The position numbers were made by a program, and so were the translations under genes. Below, one piece after another: positions 29,831 through 38,565 of a stretch of 64,000 bases of DNA. A model generated the notes under the pieces. The model did not search any database and was not told where the DNA came from. It was given only the letters and a program-made list of their open reading frames with translations. Source of the DNA: Bacteroidota bacterium (GTDB lineage: Bacteria; Bacteroidota; Ignavibacteria; Kapaibacteriales; Kapaibacteriaceae); contig JAFDZT010000007.1 of the NCBI GenBank assembly GCA_018266735.1, positions 186,001 to 250,000 on the forward strand, read 5' to 3'. Numbering within the stretch: position 1 is the stretch's first letter; the number at the start of each line of letters is the position of its first letter.

Positions 29831-30843
29831 GCATGGACCTGCAAACGATGATCTCGAAGAAGATCTTCCCACCGGTGTTGCTCATCTGTGGTGAAGAAGA
29901 GTATCTGATCGATCATGCGGCCGAGCAGCTCTTTGCCGCCGCCTCCACGCTTGATACCACGGGCATGAACGCCGATATGATGGATGGCGAAGACGTTACC
30001 CTCGATGCCGTCCTTTCCGTTGCACGCTCCTATCCGATGATGTCGGAGCGACGTGTGCTCTGGGTCCGCCGATTCGAAAAGGTGTCGGTAGGGCGGGAAG
30101 GCAAGAAGGGCGATCATCCGTTGTTGCAGTATGTGAAGCAACCGCTCGAGTCGACCTTCCTCTTGCTCACGGCCACCCTTCCACCCGTCAAGAACAAGTC
30201 CACCGCAAAGTTCCCCTGGAATGCCTTGTTCCAGCATGCGTCGGTGATCGAGTATCCGCGCATGCGCGAACATCAAGTGGCCGCATGGGTACGCGATCGT
30301 GTACAGGCACTCGGTCGCACCATCACGCCTGATGCATCGGACTACCTCGTTGCACGGTGCGGCACATCGCTTCGCGACCTCTCGATGGAGCTCGACAAGC
30401 TCACGCTCTTCATGGGCGATCGCACCGATGTGACCGTGGATGATGTGAACGAGATCGCCGGTTCGGGAAAGACCTATACCATCTTTGAATTGCAGAAGGC
30501 CATCGGTCGACGCGACCTCCCTGCCGCCTTGACCATCTGCACGAAGATGATGGAAGCGGAGCGACTGGACATGCTGATCATCACGATGCTCACGCGCTAC
30601 TTCGTTACCCTGTTTCGACTGACCGATGTGCGTGGCGTGATCAATGACAATGGCGAGATCGCACGGACCGTTGGCATCCCACCCTACTTTGTGAACGAAT
30701 ACCTGGATGTGTTGCAGCGCTATCATCCTGTCCACATCGAGGCCGCCATTGCTGCCCTGAGCGCGGCCGATGCCACGATCAAGTCGACATCGACCGACCC
30801 CACCCTCGTGCTGCAATCGATGCTTGTGCGCATCATGAGCTAA
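29827..30843 (+). CDS. holA: DNA polymerase III delta subunit
   Basis: 338 residues from GTG 29827 (overlapping the DppC stop), or 336 from ATG 29833. The delta subunit opens the sliding clamp in the clamp-loader complex. The N-terminal walker-like region PPVLLICGEEEYLIDHAAEQL, the middle FLLLTATLPPVKNKS, and the C-terminal DLSMELDKLTLFMGD and GSGKTYTIFELQKAIGRRDL match the HolA family. Cytoplasmic replisome component; its context after transport genes is typical operon packing with no functional link. Confidence 0.88.
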   Translation: MSMDLQTMISKKIFPPVLLICGEEEYLIDHAAEQLFAAASTLDTTGMNADMMDGEDVTLDAVLSVARSYPMMSERRVLWVRRFEKVSVGREGKKGDHPLLQYVKQPLESTFLLLTATLPPVKNKSTAKFPWNALFQHASVIEYPRMREHQVAAWVRDRVQALGRTITPDASDYLVARCGTSLRDLSMELDKLTLFMGDRTDVTVDDVNEIAGSGKTYTIFELQKAIGRRDLPAALTICTKMMEAERLDMLIITMLTRYFVTLFRLTDVRGVINDNGEIARTVGIPPYFVNEYLDVLQRYHPVHIEAAIAALSAADATIKSTSTDPTLVLQSMLVRIMS

Positions 30844-30867
30844 GCCCTTACAGCTCAACGAAGTTCG

Positions 30868-30875
30868 TATCTTTG
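30868..30875 (+). promoter_or_regulatory. Bacteroidota-type -7 box before the NTF2-like gene
   Basis: TATCTTTG, matching the TAnnTTTG -7 consensus of Bacteroidota-type promoters, lies 6 bp upstream of the start codon. The same GTTCGTATCTTTGC string precedes tRNA-Lys. With so short a leader the transcript may be nearly leaderless. Confidence 0.55.
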
Positions 30876-30881
30876 CCGCCT

Positions 30882-31223
30882 ATGCGTTCTGCATCCGATC
30901 TGGCCCAAGCACAGCTCGACGCCTACAATGCGCGAGACATCGAGTCCTTCTGTGCGGTGTATGCCGACAACGTGGTCTTGTACGACCTCGTGAGCGGCAA
31001 GGCCACGTGTACGGGCATCGACGCCATGCGCGAGCGCTATGGGGCGATGTTCGAGCAACATCCCGGGTTGCACTGCACGCTTGTGCATCGCATGGTGTGC
31101 GGCAACATGGTCATTGACGAAGAGATGGTGGCCGGTCTTCGCAGCGATGGAATGGTCCATGCCATTGCCACGTATGAAACGGCGAACGACCGGATCACAC
31201 GTGCCTGGTTCATCCGAGAATAA
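30882..31223 (+). CDS. NTF2/SnoaL-like small protein
   Basis: 113 residues from ATG 30882. The sequence SASDLAQAQLDAYNARDIESFCAVYADNVVLYDLVSGKATCTGIDAMRERYGAMFEQ is the standard start of a SnoaL-like/NTF2 cone fold (nuclear transport factor 2-like), often of unknown ligand or enzyme activity. No signal peptide. It has its own promoter-like box and is 24 bp upstream of proS. Confidence 0.85.
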   Translation: MRSASDLAQAQLDAYNARDIESFCAVYADNVVLYDLVSGKATCTGIDAMRERYGAMFEQHPGLHCTLVHRMVCGNMVIDEEMVAGLRSDGMVHAIATYETANDRITRAWFIRE

Positions 31224-31247
31224 CAACGAAACGAACGAAAGAACACA

Positions 31248-32960
31248 ATGCGTCAGTCCACACAATTCCTCCCAACGCTCAAGGAAGTTCCGAACGAGGC
31301 ACAGATCCCATCGCATCAATTGATGGTGCGTGCCGCCATGGTCCGTCAGCTTGCTGCAGGCGTCTTCAGCTTCCTGCCCTTGGGCTATCGCGTGCACAAG
31401 AAGATCTGCGACATCGTACGTCAGGAGATGGATGCGATTGGCGGACAGGAATTCCACATGCCGGCCCTCAATCCGATCGAGATCTGGGAACAGACCGGTC
31501 GTGTCGAGGCCATGGGCGACGTGATGTTCCACATCAAGAATCGCGAAGGCCTTGTCCTCGCTCCAACACACGAAGAGATCATCACCTTCCATGCACGTCA
31601 GCACGTGCACTCATATCGCGACATGCCGCAGATCTGGTATCAGATCCAGACGAAGTTCCGCAACGAGCCACGTCCGAAGAGCGGCGTGCTTCGCGGCCGT
31701 CAGTTCACGATGAAGGATGCCTACTCGCTCGATGCGACCACGGAGGGACTCGACGCTGCGTACGACAAGCATGAGCAAGCGTATCGCAACATCTACACCC
31801 GCTGCGGTCTGCGCTTCTTCATCGTTGGTGCCTCCAGTGGCGCCATGGGCGGAAGCAAGTCGCAAGAGTTCATGGTGGAATCACCACATGGCGAAGACAC
31901 CTGCGCCGTGTGCGACGATCTCTCCTATGCAGCGAACATCGAAGTGGCCACGTCCATCCTTGCCGCCATTCCCCGCCTTGCCGAGAACCCTTCCATCGAA
32001 GAGTTCGCAACGCCCGGTGCGAATACCATCGACGATCTCATTCAGAAGTATTCCATTCCCGAAGAGCGGTGCGCGAAGAGCGTGGTCTATGTGGCCGACG
32101 ATCAACCCGTCCTCGTGCTCATGTGCGGCAACGACGAACTCAATGAGTCAAAACTGCAAGGCGTGCTTGGAGCCACGGCGCTCCGTCCGGCAGAGGCAGA
32201 GGAGTTGTTCGCATGGACCGGTGCCCATGCCGGATCGATCGGTCCGATCGGTCTGCGCACACCGATGCGCGTGATCGCCGACCAACGTTTGCAACACGTG
32301 AACGGACTCGTGAGCGGTGCCAACAAAGACGGCTTCCACTTGCGCAACATCGACCTCGATCGTGATGCAACGATCGAAGCCTATCACGACGTGCGCACCG
32401 TGCGTGCCGGAGAGCTCTGCCCGACTGGATGCGGCAAGGAACTTCGCGTGGTGAATGCCATCGAGGTCGGCCATATCTTCAAGCTTGGAACGAAGTACTC
32501 ATCGGCACTTGGCGCCACCTTCCTTGACGAGAACGGCAAGGAACATCCGATCATCATGGGAAGCTATGGCATCGGTATCGAGCGCATCATGGCCTGCTTC
32601 ATCGAGCAGAACCACGACGAGCGCGGTATCACATGGTCCATGTCGCTCGCTCCCTATCACGTGCATCTGCTCGGCCTCGGCATGAAGAAGAGCGAGTCGG
32701 TACGCGCCGTGTGCGAAGAACTCGAGAAGGCCTTTACGGCGGCAGGGATCGATGTGCTGTTCGACGATCGTGATGAATCGCCGGGCGTGAAGTTCAACGA
32801 TGCCGATCTGTTGGGCATGCCGTTGCAGGTGATCGTTGGCGATAAGAACCTTTCGGCCGGAAACATTGAAGTGAAAGTTCGACGGACAGGAGAACGGCGC
32901 ATCGTGGCGCTCGACGACGTGCGCGCCGACGTTCGATCACTCTTGCATGGACTCGCATGA
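31248..32960 (+). CDS. proS: Prolyl-tRNA synthetase
   Basis: 570 residues, the bacterial type with an editing (INS) domain. Class II signatures are present: RQLAAGVFSFLPLGYRVHKKI, motif 2 FRNEPRPKSGVLRGRQFTMKDAYS, and motif 3 GSYGIGIERIMACFIEQ. The editing insert lies around residues 220-390. The anticodon-binding domain ends the protein (LLGLGMKKSESVRAVCEEL). Its stop overlaps the PHP gene start by 4 bp. Confidence 0.96.
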   Translation: MRQSTQFLPTLKEVPNEAQIPSHQLMVRAAMVRQLAAGVFSFLPLGYRVHKKICDIVRQEMDAIGGQEFHMPALNPIEIWEQTGRVEAMGDVMFHIKNREGLVLAPTHEEIITFHARQHVHSYRDMPQIWYQIQTKFRNEPRPKSGVLRGRQFTMKDAYSLDATTEGLDAAYDKHEQAYRNIYTRCGLRFFIVGASSGAMGGSKSQEFMVESPHGEDTCAVCDDLSYAANIEVATSILAAIPRLAENPSIEEFATPGANTIDDLIQKYSIPEERCAKSVVYVADDQPVLVLMCGNDELNESKLQGVLGATALRPAEAEELFAWTGAHAGSIGPIGLRTPMRVIADQRLQHVNGLVSGANKDGFHLRNIDLDRDATIEAYHDVRTVRAGELCPTGCGKELRVVNAIEVGHIFKLGTKYSSALGATFLDENGKEHPIIMGSYGIGIERIMACFIEQNHDERGITWSMSLAPYHVHLLGLGMKKSESVRAVCEELEKAFTAAGIDVLFDDRDESPGVKFNDADLLGMPLQVIVGDKNLSAGNIEVKVRRTGERRIVALDDVRADVRSLLHGLA

Positions 32961-33799
32961 ACAACCTTGTCGACATCGTTGCCGATATGCACTGTCACAC
33001 GACGTGCTCCGACGGACTGCTCACCCCATCGCGACTGATGGAGAAGGCCGAGGCCGTTGGACTGGGTGCCATCTCTATCACGGACCACGACACTCTTGCG
33101 GCCTACGATGTCCTGCGCATGGAAGGCTATAACGGACCCGTGACGTTGATCCCCGGTATCGAAGTATCGTGCACGGAAGACCGACGCGATGTGCACGTGC
33201 TGGGCTACTACATCGATCACAAAGACCCGACGCTCCGTGCATACATCGACTTCTTCAAGACGGATCGTGAGCGTCGCGCTCGCGAGATGGTGGAACGTCT
33301 GCAACGTCTGCGCGTGAACATCTCCTTCGACGAAGTACAAGACCATGCAGGAACGGCTCCCATCGGACGTCCGCACGTTGCCGCCGTCATGGTCCAACGT
33401 GGTTTCTCGAAGAACCTCCAGAATGCCTTCGATGTCTACCTCGACACCGGCAAGCCTGCCTTTGTGTCGAAGGCGCCGTATTCCGTGAAGATGGCCGCCG
33501 ACATGATCCATGGTGCCGGCGGTATCGCCGTGATCGCCCATCCGGGCAAGACCTATCACGATCCGCGACTGTTCTTGGGACTTCGCACCAGTGGCATCGA
33601 CGGCGTCGAGGTCTATCACCCGTCGCATTGGTATGTCACACGCGAGTATTACAAGGCCCTTGCCCTGCAGCACGGACTCTTGATCACGGGCGGCAGCGAC
33701 TACCACGGATCGCGTGAATACGACGAGCGCAATCTTGGCGTGTTCGGTGTGACGCAAGAGCATCTCGATGCCATCAGGGAGAAGATCCATGCCTCGTAG
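32957..33799 (+). CDS. PHP-domain phosphoesterase (RNase AM-like)
   Basis: 280 residues. The metal-binding motifs of the PHP fold are clear: DMHCHTTCSDG, ISITDHDTLAAYD, PGIEVSCTEDRRDVHVLGY, and the closing GGSDYHGSRE. It resembles YciV-type nucleoside 3',5'-bisphosphate phosphatase/5'-3' exonuclease proteins, so a role in nucleotide or rRNA 5'-end processing is likely. ATGA overlap with proS and overlap with the ribH start, so it is translated from a polycistronic message. Confidence 0.88.
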   Translation: MNNLVDIVADMHCHTTCSDGLLTPSRLMEKAEAVGLGAISITDHDTLAAYDVLRMEGYNGPVTLIPGIEVSCTEDRRDVHVLGYYIDHKDPTLRAYIDFFKTDRERRAREMVERLQRLRVNISFDEVQDHAGTAPIGRPHVAAVMVQRGFSKNLQNAFDVYLDTGKPAFVSKAPYSVKMAADMIHGAGGIAVIAHPGKTYHDPRLFLGLRTSGIDGVEVYHPSHWYVTREYYKALALQHGLLITGGSDYHGSREYDERNLGVFGVTQEHLDAIREKIHAS

Positions 33800-34262
33800 T
33801 GTTCACGGCACCTTGCACGGCGCAGGACGTCGCATCGTGATCGTTGCCGCTCGTTGGAATGAGTTCATCGTGAACCGGTTGCAAGAAGGCGCTCTCGAGG
33901 CACTTCGCGCCAACGGCGTGGATGACGCCGATATCACCATCGTGTACTGTCCGGGCAGCTACGAGGTCCCATCCGTGGCCCTCCACGCTGCACAGACCTT
34001 GCGCCCCGATGCCATCATCACCCTCGGTGCCGTGATCCGTGGCGATACACCCCACTTCGAATACGTCTCCGGTCCGGTCTCCACCGGCATTGCCACCGTG
34101 GCCATGCAAACCGGCATTCCCTGCATCTTCGGCGTGCTCACGGTGAACACCGTCGACCAGGCCATGGAGCGCGCAGGGGTGAAAGGCGACAATAAGGGAT
34201 ACGAGGCGGCCGTGGCCGCATTGGAGATGATCTCGATCTACGAACAGATCCGTACACTATAA
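33789..34262 (+). CDS. ribH: 6,7-dimethyl-8-ribityllumazine synthase
   Basis: 157 residues from ATG 33789, which overlaps the PHP gene end by 11 bp. It condenses the ribityl-aminouracil with dihydroxybutanone phosphate in riboflavin synthesis and forms icosahedral or pentameric shells. Diagnostic are VAARWNEFIVNRLQEGAL, CPGSYEVPSVALHAA, LGAVIRGDTPHFEYVS, and FGVLTVNTVDQAMERAG. No other rib genes are in the window. Confidence 0.95.
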   Translation: MPRSVHGTLHGAGRRIVIVAARWNEFIVNRLQEGALEALRANGVDDADITIVYCPGSYEVPSVALHAAQTLRPDAIITLGAVIRGDTPHFEYVSGPVSTGIATVAMQTGIPCIFGVLTVNTVDQAMERAGVKGDNKGYEAAVAALEMISIYEQIRTL

Positions 34263-34289
34263 ATGGGAACTGACTCGTCGGCATTCCGC

Positions 34290-36536
34290 ATGACCACACG
34301 TATCAGCATCCTCTGTGCCTTGCTCCTTGCCGCCGTGACCCTCTCGGCGCAATCGACCATCAGTTTGAGCGACTGGCAAACATTCTCGACCATGCGTACC
34401 GTTCGCGCCGCATCCGTCGATTCCAAAGGTCGTATCTGGGCCGCCACTCCGGGCGGTCTTTTTGTGTACAGCGCCGCCGACAGTTCCATCCAGGAGTATC
34501 GCAACGTTGGCGCGTTGTTGAACCTGGATGTGACGGCCATCCTGTGCGACACGGCCTCGAAGCGCGTCTTCGTAGGATGCTTCGACGGATCGCTCACCAT
34601 CGTCACCGAAGATCTGCAGTTCAAGAACATCACCGACATTCGACGTGCCACCGTCTACCAACGTCGACGGATCAACGACTTCCTGTTGAAGAACGGTCTT
34701 CTCTACATCGCCACCGACTTCGGCATTGTGTCCTTCGACCCCGAGAACGAAGTGTTCCGCGAGACCGTCGATCGTATCGGGCCGTTGCAAGAGAAAACGC
34801 GCGTCACCTCGCTCACGACCTTGCGTGATTCCATTTGGGCCTCGACCGACTCCGGCATCGTCGTGGCACCACTTTCATCTGAAACACTTCGCCTTCCAAG
34901 CGTGTGGAAGTTGTTTGGGACGGCCAATGGCATTCCCGTTCCCGCTGTGTCGTTCGTGCGCGCAACGGCCACGGACCTGTATGCAACTGCCGCAGGCGCA
35001 ATTCTGATCGCCGAAGGCTCGACGTTCCGTACCGTGTACTCGGGCGGTGCAACGCTCGTTGGACTCACGACCACGGCAACCGAGGTCTATGCATCGGAAG
35101 AATCGTTCGTGCGAACGTTGTCGGGTCCGCTCCCTGTCTCCTTCCCCGGTCAAGTGAACGGCCACGCCACCACCACGCGGAACGGACGCACCATCGTGAT
35201 CGCCTTTGTGGTGAACCTTCCGCTTGCCATCGTTGATGGTGCAGACCGACAAGACGTTGTTGTGAACTCACCGCGCACGAATCAATTCTCGCACCTTACC
35301 ATCGATCGAGATGGCTGGCTATGGTCTGCCACCGATGAAGAACCGTTCCGCACGGGACAAGGTGTGATGGCCTTCGACGGGAACACGTGGTACGAGTTCA
35401 CCAAGGAAGCCAACCCCGAGATGGGATCCAATTCCTATCATCGCGTGAATGCACAGCCCGATGGAAGTGTATGGCTTTCCAGTTGGGGGTATGGCATTGT
35501 CGAGGCCAAGAAGGCAGATGGCGGCGTGGTCCTGAAAAAGTGGAACAACACGAACAGTCCCCTCGTGGGCATCAGCAACGATGCGAACTACGTGGTCACG
35601 AGCGATGCCATCACGGATCGCAGCGGCAAACTCTGGATCGTGAATGAACTTGGTGCCGATCGATTGCTCGTGACGCGTGACAAGGATCAGAACTTCGGCT
35701 ACTTCAAGAACTGTTACGATCTGCGCGCAAATCAGTATCGCGTGATCGCGATCGACAACGGCGGAACGAAGTGGATGGCCGGTCCCACCGGCAACGGTCT
35801 CCTTGCCTTCAACGATAAGAACACACCGAACAACGAAGCGGACGATGTCTGCCAGATGCTCCGCTCGTCCAACACGCAACTCCAGGACAATGTGATCCGC
35901 GCCTTGCGTGTCGATAAGAACGGCGCCCTGTGGATCGGTACCGCACGCGGTGTGTCCGTGATCGCCTCGCCGTCCACCGTGTCCAACTCCAGCATTCCCT
36001 TCGTTCGTCGCATCACGGCGCTGTCGGCCCTGAACGTGAACGACATCTTCGTCGACGCCGTCAACAACAAGTGGATCGCCACATCGAATGGCGTCTATGT
36101 TCTGAACGAAGACGGTACGGAAGTGCTCTCCATCATCACCCAGAACAACTCTCCGCTGTTGATGGACAATGTGAAGAGCGTTGTGGTGGACGACCGGACC
36201 GGTCGCGCCTACTTCGGAACGATGAGCGGTTGTTCGTCGGTGCTCACGCAGAGCGTCAAGCCGCTTGACTCCTACGCCATCCGTTGCTATCCGCAGCCAT
36301 TCAAACCCGATGCCGATGGCACGATCATCATCGACGGACTAGCAGCCGATTCCGACGTGCGCATCATGACACCGGCCGGCGAACTTGTTGCCGCCGTGCA
36401 GACGAACGGACGTCAGGCACTGTGGAACGGCAAGGACGTGCAAGGTCGCACCGTCCCACCCGGCGTCTACATCATCCATGCTCTCTCGGCTTCCACCAAG
36501 GAAGCAGCCGTGGGCAAGCTCGCCGTTACGCGTTAA
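34290..36536 (+). CDS. Secreted beta-propeller protein with T9SS-like C-terminus
   Basis: 748 residues from ATG 34290 (an in-frame ATG at 34263 lies right after the ribH stop). Signal peptide MTTRISILCALLLAAVTLSAQ. Repeated propeller blades of the two-component-regulator type (Reg_prop): DSKGRIWAATPGGLFVY, DRDGWLWSATDEEP, DKNGALWIGTARGVSVI and NNKWIATSNGVYVLNEDG. The end (YPQPFKPDADGTIIIDGL ... VPPGVYIIHALSASTKEAAVGKLAVTR) resembles a FlgD-like/T9SS sorting domain. No kinase follows, so this is a stand-alone surface or secreted propeller; the ligand is unknown. Confidence 0.85.
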   Translation: MTTRISILCALLLAAVTLSAQSTISLSDWQTFSTMRTVRAASVDSKGRIWAATPGGLFVYSAADSSIQEYRNVGALLNLDVTAILCDTASKRVFVGCFDGSLTIVTEDLQFKNITDIRRATVYQRRRINDFLLKNGLLYIATDFGIVSFDPENEVFRETVDRIGPLQEKTRVTSLTTLRDSIWASTDSGIVVAPLSSETLRLPSVWKLFGTANGIPVPAVSFVRATATDLYATAAGAILIAEGSTFRTVYSGGATLVGLTTTATEVYASEESFVRTLSGPLPVSFPGQVNGHATTTRNGRTIVIAFVVNLPLAIVDGADRQDVVVNSPRTNQFSHLTIDRDGWLWSATDEEPFRTGQGVMAFDGNTWYEFTKEANPEMGSNSYHRVNAQPDGSVWLSSWGYGIVEAKKADGGVVLKKWNNTNSPLVGISNDANYVVTSDAITDRSGKLWIVNELGADRLLVTRDKDQNFGYFKNCYDLRANQYRVIAIDNGGTKWMAGPTGNGLLAFNDKNTPNNEADDVCQMLRSSNTQLQDNVIRALRVDKNGALWIGTARGVSVIASPSTVSNSSIPFVRRITALSALNVNDIFVDAVNNKWIATSNGVYVLNEDGTEVLSIITQNNSPLLMDNVKSVVVDDRTGRAYFGTMSGCSSVLTQSVKPLDSYAIRCYPQPFKPDADGTIIIDGLAADSDVRIMTPAGELVAAVQTNGRQALWNGKDVQGRTVPPGVYIIHALSASTKEAAVGKLAVTR

Positions 36537-36546
36537 CACAAGCATC

Positions 36547-37647
36547 ATGAAGCCACACTGGTACGATCTGATCGTGGTCTGTGTGGTCGGGATCATGGTG
36601 GCATGGTATGGTGAGATCGAACCCTCAGCCTATGCGATGCACAGTGAGTTGGATCTCGTGCAGTACCAGCGGATGGCCGATGCTGCTCCGCACATCGATC
36701 CCCACGTCCCTGCCCCCTTTGTCTATCGCATCCTTCCCCCGCTTCTTGCCGGAACGCTCGCGCCATTCGTTGGTTCACAGGTGCAAGCATTTCGTTTGCT
36801 GACCATTGCGTCGCTCGTTGGTTGTCTTCTTCTGTTCCGTCGGTGGCTGCTCGGTCGCGGCATCGATGCGCGCACATCGTTGTTCGTCACATGCCTCCTT
36901 GCCGCCTCACCCCATGTGGTCGGCGCCTCCCTCTTCAATCCCTATCAACTCACCGATGCACTGTCGTTGCTGGTGATCATGGCCTCCATCATGGCCGTCG
37001 AACGTGGTGCTTGGTGGCGCTATGCCGTGCTGCTGTGCATTGGTGCGGCCACACGGGAAACGTGCATGCTCATGATCCCCGCTGCAGCGCTTGTGGCATG
37101 GCAACAACGGCTGGTACGTATGGCCCTGGTGGCGTCGGCACCGGCCATCGTGATCTTCTTCGCATTGCGTAGCATGATGTTGCCGGAGAATCAAGGGTGG
37201 GACCTCATCGGCAACTATGATGTGTATTCGTGGAAGCTCGCCGACCCGGTGGCATGGTATCGGTTATGTGTGAACTGCATGATCCCCTTCACGCTCCTGC
37301 CCTTGATCGAACCGGGACGTCTCCCGACGCTCGTTCGGAAGAACCCGCACCTTGCAGTTCTCTTCGTTCTTGTGGTGGTGGCCAGTTTTGCGGGGAAGGA
37401 CGTGGAGCGACTGGTGGCGCCGACGTTCGTGGGGTTCTATGGACTCCTGGCCGTGCGCCTCCACGGCCGGGTACGCGTGGACGCGATCACGGTCGTCGTT
37501 CTCGTGGTGACCGTCCTTCTGGCTGCCCTGCATCCGCTGTATTCGCAGCGTGGACTTGTGGACCGTAGCACCTATATCGGCATCTCCGTCCTCGTTTCCC
37601 TGACCGTTCCCATCTTTCTTGCACTTCGAACGCGTCGCGTTTTCTGA
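36547..37647 (+). CDS. Polytopic membrane protein, GT-C-like
   Basis: 366 residues from ATG 36547, about nine to ten membrane segments. The first large loop contains AMHSELDLVQYQRMADAAP...VPAPFVYRILPPLLAG, the sort of loop seen in dolichyl/polyprenyl-phosphate-dependent GT-C glycosyltransferase-like or DUF2029-type proteins. A TRETCMLMIPAAAL motif lies midway. I cannot assign a substrate; the GT-C suggestion is moderate to weak. Confidence 0.75.
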   Translation: MKPHWYDLIVVCVVGIMVAWYGEIEPSAYAMHSELDLVQYQRMADAAPHIDPHVPAPFVYRILPPLLAGTLAPFVGSQVQAFRLLTIASLVGCLLLFRRWLLGRGIDARTSLFVTCLLAASPHVVGASLFNPYQLTDALSLLVIMASIMAVERGAWWRYAVLLCIGAATRETCMLMIPAAALVAWQQRLVRMALVASAPAIVIFFALRSMMLPENQGWDLIGNYDVYSWKLADPVAWYRLCVNCMIPFTLLPLIEPGRLPTLVRKNPHLAVLFVLVVVASFAGKDVERLVAPTFVGFYGLLAVRLHGRVRVDAITVVVLVVTVLLAALHPLYSQRGLVDRSTYIGISVLVSLTVPIFLALRTRRVF

Positions 37648-37655
37648 GATTTCCC

Positions 37656-37663
37656 TATATTTG
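37656..37663 (+). promoter_or_regulatory. -7 box of tRNA-Leu promoter
   Basis: TATATTTG fits the Bacteroidota-type TAnnTTTG -7 consensus and lies 12 bp before the mature tRNA 5' end. Confidence 0.6.
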
Positions 37664-37675
37664 TAATCCCTCGAT

Positions 37676-37759
37676 GCGGAAGTGGCGAAATTGGCAGACG
37701 CACCATCTTGAGGGGGTGGCGCTCGCAAGGGCGTACGGGTTCAAGTCCCGTCTTCCGCA
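37676..37759 (+). tRNA. tRNA-Leu (anticodon GAG)
   Basis: An 84-nt cloverleaf with a 7-bp acceptor (GCGGAAG / CTTCCGC), D-arm GCG...CGC, anticodon loop TTGAGGG giving GAG, a long class II variable arm (GGCGCTCGCAAGGGCGT), T-loop TTCAAGT, and discriminator A. CCA is not encoded. Confidence 0.97.
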
Positions 37760-37769
37760 CATCGAAACG

Positions 37770-37808
37770 AAAAACGGGTACGACCACATGGTCGTACCCG
37801 TTTTTTTT
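37770..37808. terminator. Bidirectional intrinsic terminator between tRNA-Leu and the DUF4382 gene
   Basis: A 17-bp perfect inverted repeat (core ACGGGTACGACCA / TGGTCGTACCCGT) with a 2-base CA centre has A5 on the left and T8 on the right. It can terminate transcription from both sides: tRNA-Leu on plus, the lipoprotein gene on minus. Confidence 0.9.
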
Positions 37809-37825
37809 GGGGGACGAATGTTCGA

Positions 37826-38533
37826 TCACTTGCGCATCAGTTTGAAGAAGGTCTTCAACCGTAGCTTCAGATCGTTCTTGTTATCGCCGTCACGCGGGTC
37901 GCGGATCTTGCCGCCAACCTTGAGCCACTCCACAGCGTCGAAATCGAACTTCAACGAGGTGGCCGTGGATTCCGTGATCTCGAAGTACGGTTCGGCCTTG
38001 ATGGTCAGGTTCTCCGTGTTGTCGCTTGTCTGCACGAAGTCCGTTGCCACGCCACCATTCCAGACGGTACCTTCGATGATCACCGTGGGACGATCTGTCG
38101 TGGCGAAATCACCGAAGACGGCATCACCAGACCATTTGATCACTTCCGGTGGCGTGAGTCGGTGAGATTCCAGTTTGATGCGATCGTACTTGCCGACAGG
38201 AACGGTGGTTGCGAAGACCGACGTGATCTTGCCACGTTCAAACGTGATCACAGCCGGTCCGGCCTTTACGTCACGTCCACCCGTACCCGAATCGTCGTTG
38301 ATCGCCTGAAGCTTGATGCGCGACAGAAGCAGTCGTACACGGGAGACGCGAACGCTATCGCAGTTCAATGCTTCAGCGTGTTCGCCCTTTATCGTCATGG
38401 ACTGGACGGTGGCTGTTGGGATCGATGTTTCCATCGAGAGCGAGCCTTCGCCTGCAGGGCTTGTGGAAGACTTGCAGGACATCATGCCAATGGCGAGTGC
38501 TCCGACGAGGAGACCCGAAGCGAGTACCTTCAT
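37826..38533 (-). CDS. DUF4382-type lipoprotein
   Basis: 235 residues. The signal ends in a lipobox (ALAIGMMSC), so it is a predicted lipoprotein. The pattern SLSMETSIPTATVQSMTI...VRLLLSRIKLQA...GKYDRIKLESHRL matches DUF4382-like carbohydrate-binding-module-fold lipoproteins common in the FCB group. Function unknown. It reads toward the bidirectional terminator. Confidence 0.75.
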   Translation of the reverse strand: MKVLASGLLVGALAIGMMSCKSSTSPAGEGSLSMETSIPTATVQSMTIKGEHAEALNCDSVRVSRVRLLLSRIKLQAINDDSGTGGRDVKAGPAVITFERGKITSVFATTVPVGKYDRIKLESHRLTPPEVIKWSGDAVFGDFATTDRPTVIIEGTVWNGGVATDFVQTSDNTENLTIKAEPYFEITESTATSLKFDFDAVEWLKVGGKIRDPRDGDNKNDLKLRLKTFFKLMRK

Positions 38534-38565
38534 AGTGGGATCCTAGAATGTGAGTGTTGAGGAGC